Assembly: GCF_046630445.1 (NCBI RefSeq)
Contig: NC_092339.1
Location: 51,459,501-51,523,500 of the forward strand
From: Rutidosis leptorrhynchoides
Lineage: Eukaryota; Streptophyta; Magnoliopsida; Asterales; Asteraceae
Length of the DNA: 64,000 nucleotides
Direction of reading: 5' to 3'
Below are positions 51,836 to 62,683 of the stretch, piece after piece (the stretch's first letter is position 1; each line of letters starts with the position of its first letter). The notes below the pieces were generated by a model that was not told the origin of the DNA, searched no databases, and saw only the letters and a list, made by a program, of their open reading frames with translations. Made by a program: the position numbers and the translations under genes.

Positions 51836-54682
51836 ATGCCTCCTCGCCGTGTACCATGCCATGAGACTCCTGAACAAACCCTTCAACGGATGATAGCCAC
51901 CGCCGTAGATGCGGCCATGGCCGGTCACTCCTTCAACAACAACAATAACAACAACCATAACAACAATAACAATGGAGCCGGTAATTCAACCGAGGGATGC
52001 TCCTATAAAACTTTCATGGGGTGCAAACCTCATACTTTTGATGGGACCGGGGGAACGGTTACTCTCACTCAATGGTTCGAACAAACGGAGGCCGTTTTTA
52101 GCATAGGCGGTTGTTGGGACCAAGATAAGGTCAAATACTCCACTCACACTTTCGTCGGTGTCGCCCTCACATGGTGGAACACCTATGTGCAATCGGTGGG
52201 TACCGATGAAGCTCACACCCTCTCTTGGGCCGACTTAAGGGAAAAGATGATCGTCGAATATTTCCCTCGTGAAGAAACCCGAAGGCTCGAACAAGTGCTA
52301 AGAACTTTGAAAGTGGTCGGAAACGATCTCAAGGCCTATAATCAACGATTTTCTGAACTAGCCTTGATGTGCCCAAACCTTGTGAACCCCGAATCTTTAA
52401 GGGTTGAACTTTACATGGATGGTCTTCCAAAGAGCATCAAACACGGAGTAATGTCATCCAAACCCACTAATCATCAAGAAGCTTTGAACATGGCCCGCAA
52501 ATTGATAGAAACGGTGGACGAAATTGTAGTGCCGGCACCTAAAGCCGAGGATAAGTCGAGTTACAATAAAATAAAATGGGAAGCCCCCAATCAAGCAACA
52601 GCAACTTTGCCAAGAAGCCTTTCACCTCCGACGGCAAAAAGGGTTATGCCGGAAACCTACCTCTTTGCAACAAACGCAACAAGCATCACTTCGGTGAATG
52701 TGGCAAGCTAATTTGCCATCGTTGCCAAGGAATTGGTCATAAGGCCAACGAATGTAAAAGTGCTGCCCCCGTCGCTCGAAAGGGGCCCAATGCACCAAAG
52801 ACGGTCACTTGTTACGAATGTGGCCAAACGGGTCATTATAGAAATGCATGCCTAAAGAAGAAAGATAACCCCAATACGCGCGGCCGAGCTTTCAACATTA
52901 ACACCGAGGAAGCCCGAGATGACAATGAACTATTCACGGGTACGTTTCTTCTCAACAATTCTTATGTTTCTTGTTTATTCGATTCGGGTGCCGATAAGAG
53001 TTTTGTATCCAAGATTTTGACTCATTCTTTTAGCACTCTACCACTTCCACTAGATACCACTTATACTATTGAAGTGGCCAACGGGAAACTATTGAGTGCC
53101 GACAAATATTATCGGGGGTGTACGTTAAACTTATTGGGTAAGGAATTTAAAATTGACTTGATACCTATGGAACTAGAGAGCTTCGATGTAATATTTGGTA
53201 TGAATTAGTTAGCAAAAACAAAATCTCACATCCTTTGTGATCTTAACGCAATTCAAATTCCTATCGAGAATGGTGAACCCTTGATTGTTTATGGCGATAA
53301 GAGTTGCTCCGGACTCAACCTCGTTTCGTGCCTTAAAGTTAGAAAACTACTCCGTAAGGGTTGTTTTGCGATCCTTGCCCATGTTAAGAAAGTCGAGTCC
53401 TATGAGAAGCATATCGATGATGTGCCAATTGTTAGTGACTTTTCCGATGTATTTCCCGACGAATTGCCGGGTCTTCCACCTCATCGACCGGTTGAATTCC
53501 AAATCGATCTTAGTCCGGGAGCCGCACTCGTAGCACGTACACCGTATAGACTTGCTCCATCCGAAATGCAAGAATTGCAAAGTCAAATTCAAGAACTACT
53601 TGACCGTGGTTTTATCCAACCTAGCCATTCGCCATGGGGTGCTCTGATTTTATTCGTTAAGAAGAAAGATGGATCCCTACGAATGTGTATCGACTATCGT
53701 GAACTAAACAAATTGACGGTTAAGAACCGATATCCTCTTCCTCGCATTGATGACCTCTTTGATCAACTACAAGGATCTCGTGTATATTCAAAAATCGATC
53801 TCCGCTCGGGTTATCATCAATTAAGGGTCAAGGGGGAAGATGTCTCCAAAACCGCTTTCCAGACTCGTTATAGTAGTTATGAATTTCTTGTAATGCCATT
53901 TGGTCTCACTAACGCACCGGCGGTGTTCATGTACCTTATGAACCGCGTGTGCAAACCGTATCTCGACAAATTCGTTATTGTGTTCATTGATGACATCTTG
54001 GTCTATTCTAAAAGCGAAGAAGAGCACGAACAACATCTTCGACTTGTGCTTGAACTCTTGAGACAAGAACGACTCTATGCCAAATTCTCCAAGTGTGAAT
54101 TTTGGTTGAAGGAAGTTCAATTTCTTGGTCATGTTGTAAGTGATCAAGGTATTAAAGTCGATCCAACGAAAATCGAAGCCATTAGTAAATGGGAGACTAC
54201 TACTACTCCTACTCACATTCGTCAATTTTTGGGTCTCGCCGGATACTATCGTAGATTCATCGAAAACTTCTCCTTGGTTGCTCGTCCTCTAACCGCTTTA
54301 ACTCACAAGGGAAAGAAATTCATTTGGGCGACCGAGCAAGAATTCGCGTTTCAAATCTTGAAGACAAAGCTAACCACTGCTCCTATATTGTCACTTCCCG
54401 AGGGCAATGATGATTTTGTTGTATATTGCGATGCCTCGAAACATGGTTTTGGGTGTGTATTGATGCAACGAAATAAAGTCATTGCTTATGCCTCTCGACA
54501 ACTCAAAATTCATGAATGAAACTACACGACACATGATCTTGAACTCGGAGCCGTTGTCTTTGCACTTAAAATGTGGAGACACTATCTTTATGGGACCAAA
54601 AGTACTATCTTTACCGATCACAAAAGCCTCCAACACATCTTCGATCAAAAATAACTAAACATGAGACAACTACGGTGGATTT
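51836..54682 (+). pseudogene. Gy4 gag-pol, broken and 3'-truncated
   Basis: Gag starts MPPRRVPCHETPEQTLQRM and aligns with Gy5 gag. Knuckles, protease, RT (FIDDILVYS) and the first part of RNase H are present. It stops in the RNase H region, where the copia sequence takes over. About four breaks besides the truncation. Confidence 0.9.
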
Positions 54683-57381
54683 AATACATTGTGATTTATG
54701 GGGACCTGCTCCCGTTGTCTCTACACATGGCTATCGTTATTATGTTATATTTATCGATGATTTCTCTCGTTTTACATGGTTTTACCCTCTTAAGCACAAA
54801 TCAGACTTTTTTGGTGTGTTCTGTAACTTCTTAAATTTAGTGCAAACACAGTTTGGCTGCAAGATCAAAGTTTTTCAAAGTGACGGTGGTACTGAGTTTC
54901 TCAATAATAATGTTCGTCAACTTCTTTTAGATAATGGAACACATCACAGAGTTTCATGTCCGTACACACCTCAGCAAAACGGACGGGCTGAACGCAAACA
55001 TCGTCATATCATCGAAACAGGTCTTGCCATGATGTTTAATGCTCATACGCTTGCTTCTCTATGGGTCGATGCATTCAGTTCAACAACTTATATCATTAAC
55101 CGCTTGCCTACGGTTGTACTCAACTCAATGTCACCCTATGAGTTATTATTCAAGACCACGCTGCATTATGATACTTTTCGAATTTTTGGTTGTCGTGTTT
55201 ATCCGTATCTTCGTGATTACTCACTGCACAAACTCGCTCCCCGTAGTGTTCCATGTGTTTTCATTGGTTACAGCTCATTTTACAAAGGTTATCGATGTCT
55301 AGATATTTCTCCTGGACGTGAATATGTTACACGGCATGCTCAATTTGATGAAGTTAATTTTCCTTATTCCGGGACCTCCAGCAAAGTTGATCTTGGTAGT
55401 TTGAGTTACTCAAATTTTTTGGATAGTGCATTACCATGTTATACTCCTACGGTTTCTACAGTGTCTCCTTCGACGGTTTCTACTTCAAATAAATCGTCAT
55501 CTTGTTCATTATGTCCCGAGACATCTGTGTCGCATCCTCCCATGGTTGCTGCACCGATTACCGACGCATCTGATTCATCTTCATCTTCAGTGTCCGATAC
55601 CGAAGCTACTGCTGATGCTTCTGTCGAGTCTCAACAAACGGTTGCTGCTCCCGATGTCTTGCCAGCTGAACTTATTGCCACTCACCCCATGACTACGCGT
55701 TCAAAAGCGGTTATTGTTAAGCGTAAATATATTGTCGATATTGCACAACTTTCTTGCTCCCCACTCCATCATGCTTTGCTTACTACTCGCGAACCAAAGG
55801 GTTTTAAATCGGCATCTAAAAACCCTGCTTGGTTTCAGGCTATGCAAGAAGAGATTGACGTGTTACATGTTAATCATACTTGGGATCTTGTTCCTCGCCC
55901 GACTCATGGTAATATTGTTGGTTCGAAATGGGTGTTTCGCATGAAATATAATGCAGATGGTTCTGTTGATCGGCTTAAAGCTCGTCTTGTTGCTCAAGGA
56001 TTTACTCGAATTCCTGGCCTTGATTATTCTGCAACTTTCAGTCCTGTTGTCAAAGCCTCGACTGTGCGCATTGTCCTTTCTTTAGCTATGCTTCACAAAT
56101 GGCATTTGCATCAGCTAGACGTTAAGAATGCGTTTTTGAACGGGCATCTTACTGAAAATGTTCTCATGGAGCAACCTCCCGGTTTTATTGATTCTAAGTT
56201 TCCTGGTCATGTTTGTCGACTGAAGAAGGCGTTATATGGACTCAAGCAAGCTCCCCGAGCATAGTTTCAACGCTTGAGTGACTTTCTTATTCTACTAGGT
56301 TTCACCTGCAGTCGCGCGGATCCGTCGTTGTTTGTCTACAAAAAGGGTACGAGCGTGCTTTATCTACTCGTCTATGTTGATGACATTATTCTTACCGGGA
56401 ATAACTCTTCTAAAATTGATGGGTTTATTACACGACTTCACCAGGAATTCGCTATCAAGGATCTTGGAAACCTGAGTTATTTTCTAGGACTAGAAGTTGC
56501 CTATACGGACTCAGGTTTATTTCTTAGTCAAACCAAATACACTCATGATATTTTGGTTCGTGCTCAGTTGCTGGATAGCAAACCTATCTCGACACCTCTT
56601 CCTATCGCGGCTTCATTTACAACAGATGGGTATCCCTTTGATGATCCCACTTATTATCGCTCGCTTGTAGGTGCTCTCCAGTATCTCACTATTACTCGTC
56701 CACTATTACTCGTCCAGACATATCCTATGCGGTTAACCAAGTGAGTCAATTTCTTCAGGCTCCGACTCTTGATCATTTTCAGGCTGTAAAGTGAATTATT
56801 CGCTATATAAAGGGTACGATACATTATGGGTTGTTTTTTCACCATTCGCCTAAACCATCCATTCTTGGTTATTCTGATGCTGATTGGGCTCGATGTATTG
56901 AAACAAGACGGTCCACATACGGATATTCTATTTTTCTTGGAGGAAATTTAGTTTCATGGAGCGCTAAGAAGCAACCGGCTGTTGCTCGCTCGGGCTGTGA
57001 ATCTGAGTATAGGGCTTTGGCGAATACTGCAGCTGAGATTGTTTGGATTACGCACCTTCTGCGTGAACTTCATATATTGCCACCTGATCGTCCGACCATT
57101 TTATGTGATAACAAAAGTGCTCTCTTTCTTACTCAGAATCCTGTCTCGCACAAACGGTCTAAGCACATAGATATCGATTATCACTTTGTTCGTGAGTTGG
57201 TTACTTCCGGAAAGTTATACACGAAATTTGTTCCTACGCATCTTCAGCTTGTTGATATCTTCACGAAGAGTTTGCCTAGACCTTTGTTCGAGTCTTTTCA
57301 CGCCAAGCTTCAAGTTGGCCCGCCACCTATTCGCTTGAGGGGGGTATTAACGGTGTGCTTGGTCAACAAGTCACCAACGTG
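54683..57381 (+). pseudogene. Copia pol fragment: integrase, RT, RNase H (about three breaks)
   Basis: Integrase: HCDLWGPAPV, FIDDFSRFTW, QSDGGTEF, PYTPQQNGRAERKHRH. RT: SKWVFRMKYN, KARLVAQGF, FSPVVKASTVR, QLDVKNAFLNG, YVDDIILTGN, LSYFLGLEV. RNase H: YSDADWARC, SWSAKKQP, SESEYRALA-like motif, LCDNKSALFL and KHIDIDYHFVRE. A Ser-rich linker lies between integrase and RT. Known role of the family: DNA integration and reverse transcription. Fossil. Confidence 0.92.
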
Positions 57382-57543
57382 ACTTAAGGAGCAAACTAGA
57401 ATATTTGTAGATAAAATTTGTTTCCTATTGTATTTATTTTTCCCTATTTCAAACTCCTTGTAACCATTATAATTAGTTCAATGATAAACCCTTAAAGGGT
57501 GTGGGATTTAACCCTAATACTAAGAAATAGTTCTATACGAACA
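57349..57543 (+). repeat. Probable copia 3' LTR
   Basis: Follows the purine run GAGGGGGGTA, starts near TTAACGGTGTG and ends near CTATACGAACA. Short and T-rich, as in many copia elements. No partner LTR is present to confirm the limits. Confidence 0.45.
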
Positions 57544-59163
57544 TGTAATAAGAAACGGTGTCTCTTTTTTTAGTTGTCTACTCATTAGTTATTAGTTCCA
57601 ATCGATTATCAGAGGTTTAATTGTTTAATTATATTGTTTTTTAGGTGCATCTCCAACTTGATCCTTTTTTCTGAAGGTTTTTTTTTCTTTCCCTAAATGG
57701 TAATTTGCGACTCTATGCTTTCACTTTTTTTCTTCTTTTATTATGTCTATTATTAATATTAATTATTAATTATTAATTATTATTGTGGTTAGAAAGGAAC
57801 TACGATTCAAGAAGCTACAGTTTTGTAATGATCATCAGTTACATTGAGGGAGGTGCTTTCATGTGGTACTAATTATTTATGTTATTTGATTTGTATTATT
57901 ATGATTGTTTTGTTTTTTCAGAATTGTGATTTATCTTTCTGTTTGTGGGTTATTACGCTGTGTGTATGCTTTTTTAAGAAGTCTATGTAGCTGATGATGG
58001 TAAGCATGTTTGTATGTTGCATCAAATGTCTTTAAATTGATCTATGATTTTACAATTTAAGTTTAAAACTTGATGTTTCTTTTAATTAAATAATAGGTTG
58101 AAGCAAGAGAAAAAAGGACCAGGCCACTCTGCAAACTGCAAATGAGCATACAATTTTGACTCTATAATATACATGCACTTAAACAACATAGAATGCTTTC
58201 TGTGGAAGAAAATAAGCATTCTGTAAAATGTCCCTAAACTACTTATGTATGATCGTTAACTATCTAAGATGCTTTTAAGATGCTTTTCAAGACAACGCTT
58301 GCACATAAAGTTTAATTGGTCGGCCGCCGCAGTGCACGGAATGCTTGTTTAATACATATTAATTGTATAATACATGAAGCATTATGTACAACCTTATGAT
58401 AAAACACCTCCATAACCATATGTACAATATTTGAATCATTATGTACACTCTTATAATAAAACATCTCATGATCATATGTACAATATTTGAAGCATTATGT
58501 ACAACCTTATGATAATACACTCTTATGATCATATGTACAAACTTTGTAATAAATTGTACAATCTTTTACAGTACAACTTATGAACACATGTACAAACTTT
58601 GAAGCATATTGTACAATCTTTATATAATAATTGTATTTTAGTTTTTTAAATAATTTCAAGAGGCATTTGTTATTACTAATAATTATTATTAAAAATATAA
58701 ATACTTCATTTGTAAGCAAACTTTATTATTATAATTATAACTATAATTGTTATATTATTATTATTCAAATACAGATTCTCTTACTAGATTATTTATGTTA
58801 CATATTTATGCGAAATAATGTCTCAATAAAAGGTTGTAATGTATAATTTTATGACAAATAAAATAATAATTGTATTGAAAATTGGAAGAGAATGGTGGGA
58901 GAATAAATGTAGTTCATTTATCATGACTAAATTAAGTACATTAATATATTTGTAAAAACAACGAGAAGTTTCTTAATCGGAATTCGTGGTCCCACGAGTC
59001 ATTAAAGTAAATACCTTTAACGTCTACATTCACTTAATACCTAGAACATATCATTAAACTGTTTCGTTTAAACAACCTCGTGATTTTACGGGTCATTTCA
59101 CTAGTCATTTCACTAGTTTTTTTTAAAAAGTGTATTTTCTTTGAAAAAAATTTAAATGGCCAA
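57544..59163. other. Intergenic between copia and the MULE
   Basis: No gene recognised. Low-complexity T and TTAATTA stretches near 57640-57790, a diverged 57-bp tandem array at 58376-58630, and AT-rich sequence to the MULE. Confidence 0.55.
58376..58630. repeat. Diverged tandem repeat, period about 57 bp, about 4.5 units
   Basis: GAAGCATTATGTACAACCTT-type unit starts recur at 58376, 58433, 58489, 58546 and 58601, each with a CATATGTACAA motif near its end. Confidence 0.75.
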
Positions 59164-59172
59164 TTTCCCATA
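59164..59172. repeat. MULE target-site duplication, left
   Basis: TTTCCCATA, identical to 62675-62683. Nine bp is the standard length for Mutator-like elements. Confidence 0.92.
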
Positions 59173-59282
59173 GGGTCAATCACCAAAATACCCATTTTTT
59201 TGGTCTTTTCTGAGCTGGTACCCAAAAAAAAAAAAACCTTGACAAAATGCCCGCGCAAGGCGCAAGAGACCTTGCGACCTTG
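59173..59282. repeat. MULE left terminal inverted repeat
   Basis: GGGTCAATCACCAAAATACC then a T run, TTTTCTGAGCTGG, an A run, and GCCCGCGCAAGGCG. Matches the right end inverted, with differences in the homopolymers. Confidence 0.88.
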
Positions 59283-59480
59283 CGACTTGCGTCCTTGCGC
59301 CTTGCGTCCTTGCGCCTTGCGTCCTTGTGTTAAAAAATTAGGTCAAATATAGAAATCAGACACCACATACACACACACACCCCGACAATCAGCTCTTGCG
59401 ACCACTTTGCGACCGACGGCGATTACAAAGAACCTTGCACTTGCGACCCCCTTGCGACCCGTCTACCCTTGCGACCTTTC
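59250..59480. repeat. CCTTGCG repeat cluster, left subterminal
   Basis: At least ten copies of CTTGCG or its complement, many as CCTTGCGAC, CCTTGCGTC or CCTTGCGCC. A CAC/ACC trinucleotide patch follows at about 59490-59595. Confidence 0.9.
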
Positions 59481-59643
59481 TTCTGAGACTCACCACATCA
59501 CCACCACCACCACCACCATCGCCAGCACCACCGCCATCAGTACATCTCACCACCATTACCATCACCGCCTCCATTAGCATCACCATCACCACCACGATTG
59601 AGAAAAAGGAAGAGAAAAAAAACCGACAAAAAACGTGATCAAT

Positions 59644-60436
59644 ATGTCACAAGAACAGGTAAGTGTTTCCTTTCAACTATCTCCGTTCGATTACTCCATT
59701 TCTATGTTGAAAATGATATATAATTTTTGTTGCACACCAAGTGTTCGATGAAATGCTTCAACGAGCTTGGTGATGCAAAACTCACTTATAGTGTTGCTAG
59801 ATTTGTTAAAGTTACAGTATTTGGAAGCTAACATTTTATAAAAACTGGAACACGATTGTTTTAGGGCTTAAAACTAGAATCTGGTATAGGCGCAAGGAAA
59901 GTCTTGCGTCCTTGCGTTTTGTCCCTAGTAGCTGGCGCAAGGCACGTCTTGCGTCCTTGCGCCTGTGTGATACACGAGACGCAAGGTGCGACTTGCGTCC
60001 TTGCGCCTGTATTTTTCTTCTGAAAAACTGTCTGTTTCAGGGATATGTTGAGGCGAAGTTGACGATGAAGAATATGCTTAATGTTATACCTCAACTAAAG
60101 GCATCAATGACTGAGAATTAACAAAAAATTTTTAGGGGAACTTGTTTTGGTCCTTGGCTAGATCTTTCTTACACCGGCAATGATCCGGGCCTTGTACATG
60201 CAATGCTCCAAAGAAAGAGTGAGCGACCGATAGGAATAGATGAAAAGTACCCTGCTGATGATGAGGAAATATGGTTTAGTTTCCGTCCGAATTTCAAAAT
60301 TAGATTTAGTAGGCGGGAATTTTGTCTCATCACGGGGTTTAAGTTTAGTCGTCGCACGGACATGGCACATTACATTCCCAGAAGTTATGATGTAGAAACA
60401 CCACCGATTAGATTTAGTTTTGATGTTCATGAATAA
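59644..60436 (+). pseudogene. MULE cargo gene: DUF1985 region, truncated, one nonsense codon
   Basis: Model: exon 1 59644-59658 (MSQEQ, donor CAG|GTAAGT), intron to 60040, exon 2 from 60041 (acceptor TCTGTTTCAG|G), in phase. Exon 2 reads GYVEAKLTMKNMLNVIPQLK, meets TAA at 60119-60121, then continues in the same frame with RGTCFGPWLDL, LVHAMLQRK, EIWFSFRPNFKIRFSRREFCLITGF and RTDMAHYIPRSY, ending at TAA 60434-60436. G.CFG.WLD followed by an RFGRREF-like motif and LITGL is the DUF1985 signature of plant proteins that often end in a Ulp1-like cysteine peptidase. The peptidase part is absent, lost with the C-terminus of the transposase. A real product would be cut at the TAA. Moderately sure of the exon model, surer of the domain. 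Confidence 0.72.
59659..60040 (+). other. Cargo-gene intron with three GCAAGG hairpins
   Basis: Bounded by GTAAGT and TTTCAG. At 59889-60012 it has three consecutive units of the form GGCGCAAGG, short loop, CTTGCGTCCTTGCGCC, at about 45-48 bp spacing, each able to fold back. Confidence 0.65.
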
Positions 60437-62279
60437 ATGACGTGCACAATGAGCGTGAAACGCTTCCGGAAACACGTTTGCAATGCCGTGTGCTATTGAA
60501 GCAGCACGATCAGAAATAAAAGTAATCTCTGACATACGATCAACCATACCATAACTCATTAAATGATCTCTTAGGTTACCAAAAAACCATGACCAAACAC
60601 TGTTTGTCTCGCCTTCACCAATTCCATAAGCCAATGGCAAAATTCCATTATTGTCATCCATCGCAACAGCAACTAAATTAGTACCCAGGTACCCACCCTT
60701 TAAATGTGCAGCATCGACGATGATTATCGGGCGGACATGTTGCACAAATGATCGAATCTGCATGAAATTTTCACAGTAAATCAAATATTATTAATAAAGA
60801 CCTCATACACCATACGCAAGGCGCAAGGTTTTTATTGCGTCATTGCGTATTAGTTGGCGCAAGGTGACCCTTGCGCCTTTGCGTATGGTGTACATATTAA
60901 AAGGTGGTTTTTGCTAAAATATATTTACTTACAACTACTCCAATGGACATGTAACACATCACAAATTTATTTTCTTTATCGGTAACCAAATTGGTGATGG
61001 TCCCCGGGTTGTGGATCTTAAGGTTATGAAGGTAAATGGGAAGCATTCTAAAGGAGTCATCACTACTGCCACGTAACATCTCTATTGCTTGACACTTGGC
61101 CCTCCATGCTTGATTGTATGATACACTCACTCTAAACCGATTAGCTACATCATCACGTATATCTTTTGGTTTATACTCTCGATTAGCAGCCTTGAACGAA
61201 TCCATAAGAATACTACCCAACACCTTTTTAGTAGCATGTTTATTGTTTCCCATAATTTGTGTGCGTGAGCAAGTGTGTACGTCATGCAACTTTTTAACCA
61301 TAAAGTTTTCAGTGTGTCTTATTTTGTATGCACTACATTTCCACTCACAATTTGGCAACACACATTTAGCGGTGTACCGAGATTTGTCTGACTTTACAGG
61401 CTTTATTTGAAAGTTTTCTTCAAGGCATTTTGTAAATAGCTGGTTTAGGAATTCTTCCTTGTTCGAAAACGTTTGACGAACTTTGACCAAATCAGATACC
61501 TGATACGTGGTTGGAATTGGGGTCGTAAATTCTGGGTTTTCTTCATCTTGCTGATTGTGTAGAGTTGGCATATTCCAGAATACATCTTGTTTTTCTTCAT
61601 CTTCTTCATCTTCATCTTCCTCGTCACTTGCTTCATCCGATTCACTAGACCCAACAACAGGTATAAACGGGTTCTCTATTTTTTTTATTTTACACACGTT
61701 CTCGGCGCCATGGTTGAAGAAGTCAAATTCTTCTGTGTTTGGAGGTGGTATTTCAGCCTGTTTTTCTTCCGAATAGTGTGTTTCGAGGTTTGGTTCGGAA
61801 TTGTGTATTTCATCCTGTTCTTTTTGCAGATGGTGAGTTTGTTTGTTTGGTTGAGACTCGAGAATCCGGAGGTTTTGTTGGAGATGGTGTGTTTGTGGAT
61901 TTTGTTGGGGCTGGTGTGTTTGTGAATTTTGTCCGGGTTGAAGCATTCTAACTTTGTCGACAACATAAATATCAATAGGCTCGTTTGTGACAGCGTGTTT
62001 TAAAAACTCAAAAAAATCTTCATGATCATCAGTAATATCAAAAATATGATTATTATCAATATATCTTAGCGAAACAGGTGCATTAGGTGGCAATTCAATT
62101 TTTTTGAGAATTTTCCTTAACAATACTCTTCGATTTATTGGTTTTTGTGGAGCAAGTGGTAGTTTTAATCTGGTTCTAAAACAGTCAAGAGGCAGATACA
62201 TAGGTATGTTGTTAACAAATTCAAAATTACCTCCACAACATACATGAACAACAAATGCTTCATCATTACTACAACTCAT
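60425..62279 (-). pseudogene. MULE transposase (MuDR type), two exons, 3'-truncated
   Basis: Exon 1 62279-60933 from MSCSNDEAFVVHVCCGG (chosen over the upstream in-frame Met because the similarity-like PB1-type N-terminus begins here). Residues about 1-110 are a PB1-like domain; 110-250 a Gln/Glu-rich linker with an acidic DEEDEDEEDEE run; about 280-360 the MuDR DNA-binding region with zinc ligands in CVLPNCEWKCSAYK and KLHDVHTC; then the AWRAKCQAIEML segment. Intron 60932-60758 (donor GTAAGT, acceptor CATGCAG). Exon 2 is the DDE catalytic core: IIIVDAAHLKGGYLG gives the first Asp, ITFISDRAASIAHGI the second, then AFHAHCARHLFMNIK. The third acid and the C-terminal zinc knuckle are missing because the gene stops at the junction with the cargo. 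The frame beyond about 60408 is cargo antisense. Confidence 0.88.
60758..60932 (-). other. Transposase intron with long inverted repeat
   Basis: 175 bp, GTAAGT...CATGCAG on the minus strand. Inside, ACACCATACGCAAGGCGCAA (60808 on) pairs with TTGCGCCTTTGCGTATGGTG (about 60870-60891), nearly perfect over 22 bp. Confidence 0.75.
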
Positions 62280-62479
62280 TAAGACACAAATTAGTGAAAA
62301 AATAGATAAAAGTTGGTACCTTAACGATGCTCTAATGACTTGATCTTTTTGAAAATGAAGTAAAATAAAATTATTAATCTGGAGTTCTAGCCTCATTAAA
62401 TAGACAGGTACATAATCTTATCCGTAAAGGTACAAAGAATCCAAAAAAATCTTATCCAGAAATCAGGAAAAATTCATTC

Positions 62480-62600
62480 TGATAAGGCGCAAGGCGCAAG
62501 GACGCAAGGACGCAAGCCCTTATCCTTGCGCCTTGCGTTTACACGCAAAGGCGCAAGCCGCAAGGTCGCAAGGTCTAAAGATACTTACGCCTTGCGCGGG
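62480..62600. repeat. CGCAAGG repeat cluster, right subterminal
   Basis: About ten copies of CGCAAG or CTTGCG in 120 bp, mirror of the left cluster; starts GGCGCAAGGCGCAAGGACGC. Confidence 0.9.
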
Positions 62601-62674
62601 CAAATTCTCAAAAAAAAAAAGGGGGGTTCCAGCTCAGAAAAGGGCAAAAAAATGGGTATTTTGGTGATTGACCC
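62565..62674. repeat. MULE right terminal inverted repeat
   Basis: Inverted partner of 59173-59282, ending GTATTTTGGTGATTGACCC. Confidence 0.88.
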
Positions 62675-62683
62675 TTTCCCATA
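62675..62683. repeat. MULE target-site duplication, right
   Basis: TTTCCCATA. Confidence 0.92.

Larger units (their letters stand above)
39462..54682 (+). mobile_element. Gy4: Ty3/gypsy element, split by Gy5 and cut at its 3' side
   Basis: Plus-strand element inserted in the 5' LTR of Gy3. Its 5' LTR is split: 39462-41485 before Gy5 and 51131-51412 after it. Primer site, leader and gag-pol follow. The pol region ends abruptly in RNase H at about 54682, where a copia element begins. Integrase and 3' LTR are missing. Gag-pol is broken in about four places besides the truncation. Same family group as Gy5 (LTR and gag clearly related) but an older, separate copy. Confidence 0.9.
54683..57543 (+). 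mobile_element. Ty1/copia element, 5'-truncated fossil
   Basis: Begins in the integrase core and runs through RT and RNase H, a polypurine tract (GAGGGGGGTA near 57340) and a probable short 3' LTR. The domain order integrase before RT marks Ty1/copia. The 5' LTR, gag, protease and integrase finger are missing. No second LTR, so no age estimate. Confidence 0.88.
59173..62674 (-). mobile_element. Mutator-like DNA transposon (MULE) with DUF1985 cargo, internally deleted
   Basis: Ends are inverted copies of each other: GGGTCAATCACCAAAATACC at 59173 and its complement ending at 62674. Similarity continues inward for about 110 bp, through a poly-A/poly-T patch and the GCCCGCGCAAGGCG block. Perfect 9-bp target duplication outside. 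Inside: a transposase gene on the minus strand from the right end, and a DUF1985-type cargo gene on the plus strand from the left end. They meet tail to tail at about 60405-60440, both lacking their C-terminal parts. The layout fits plant MULEs that carry Ulp1-like peptidase genes with DUF1985. Not autonomous now, but ends and target repeats look fresh. Confidence 0.93.

Noticed and set aside
58507-58846. ORFs of 70-71 residues on both strands
   Set aside because: AT-rich chance frames over the 57-bp array, without recognisable features.
60158-60410. C-terminal end of the MULE transposase frame
   Set aside because: The plus strand here encodes the DUF1985 cargo; the minus-strand frame is an accidental extension past the junction.
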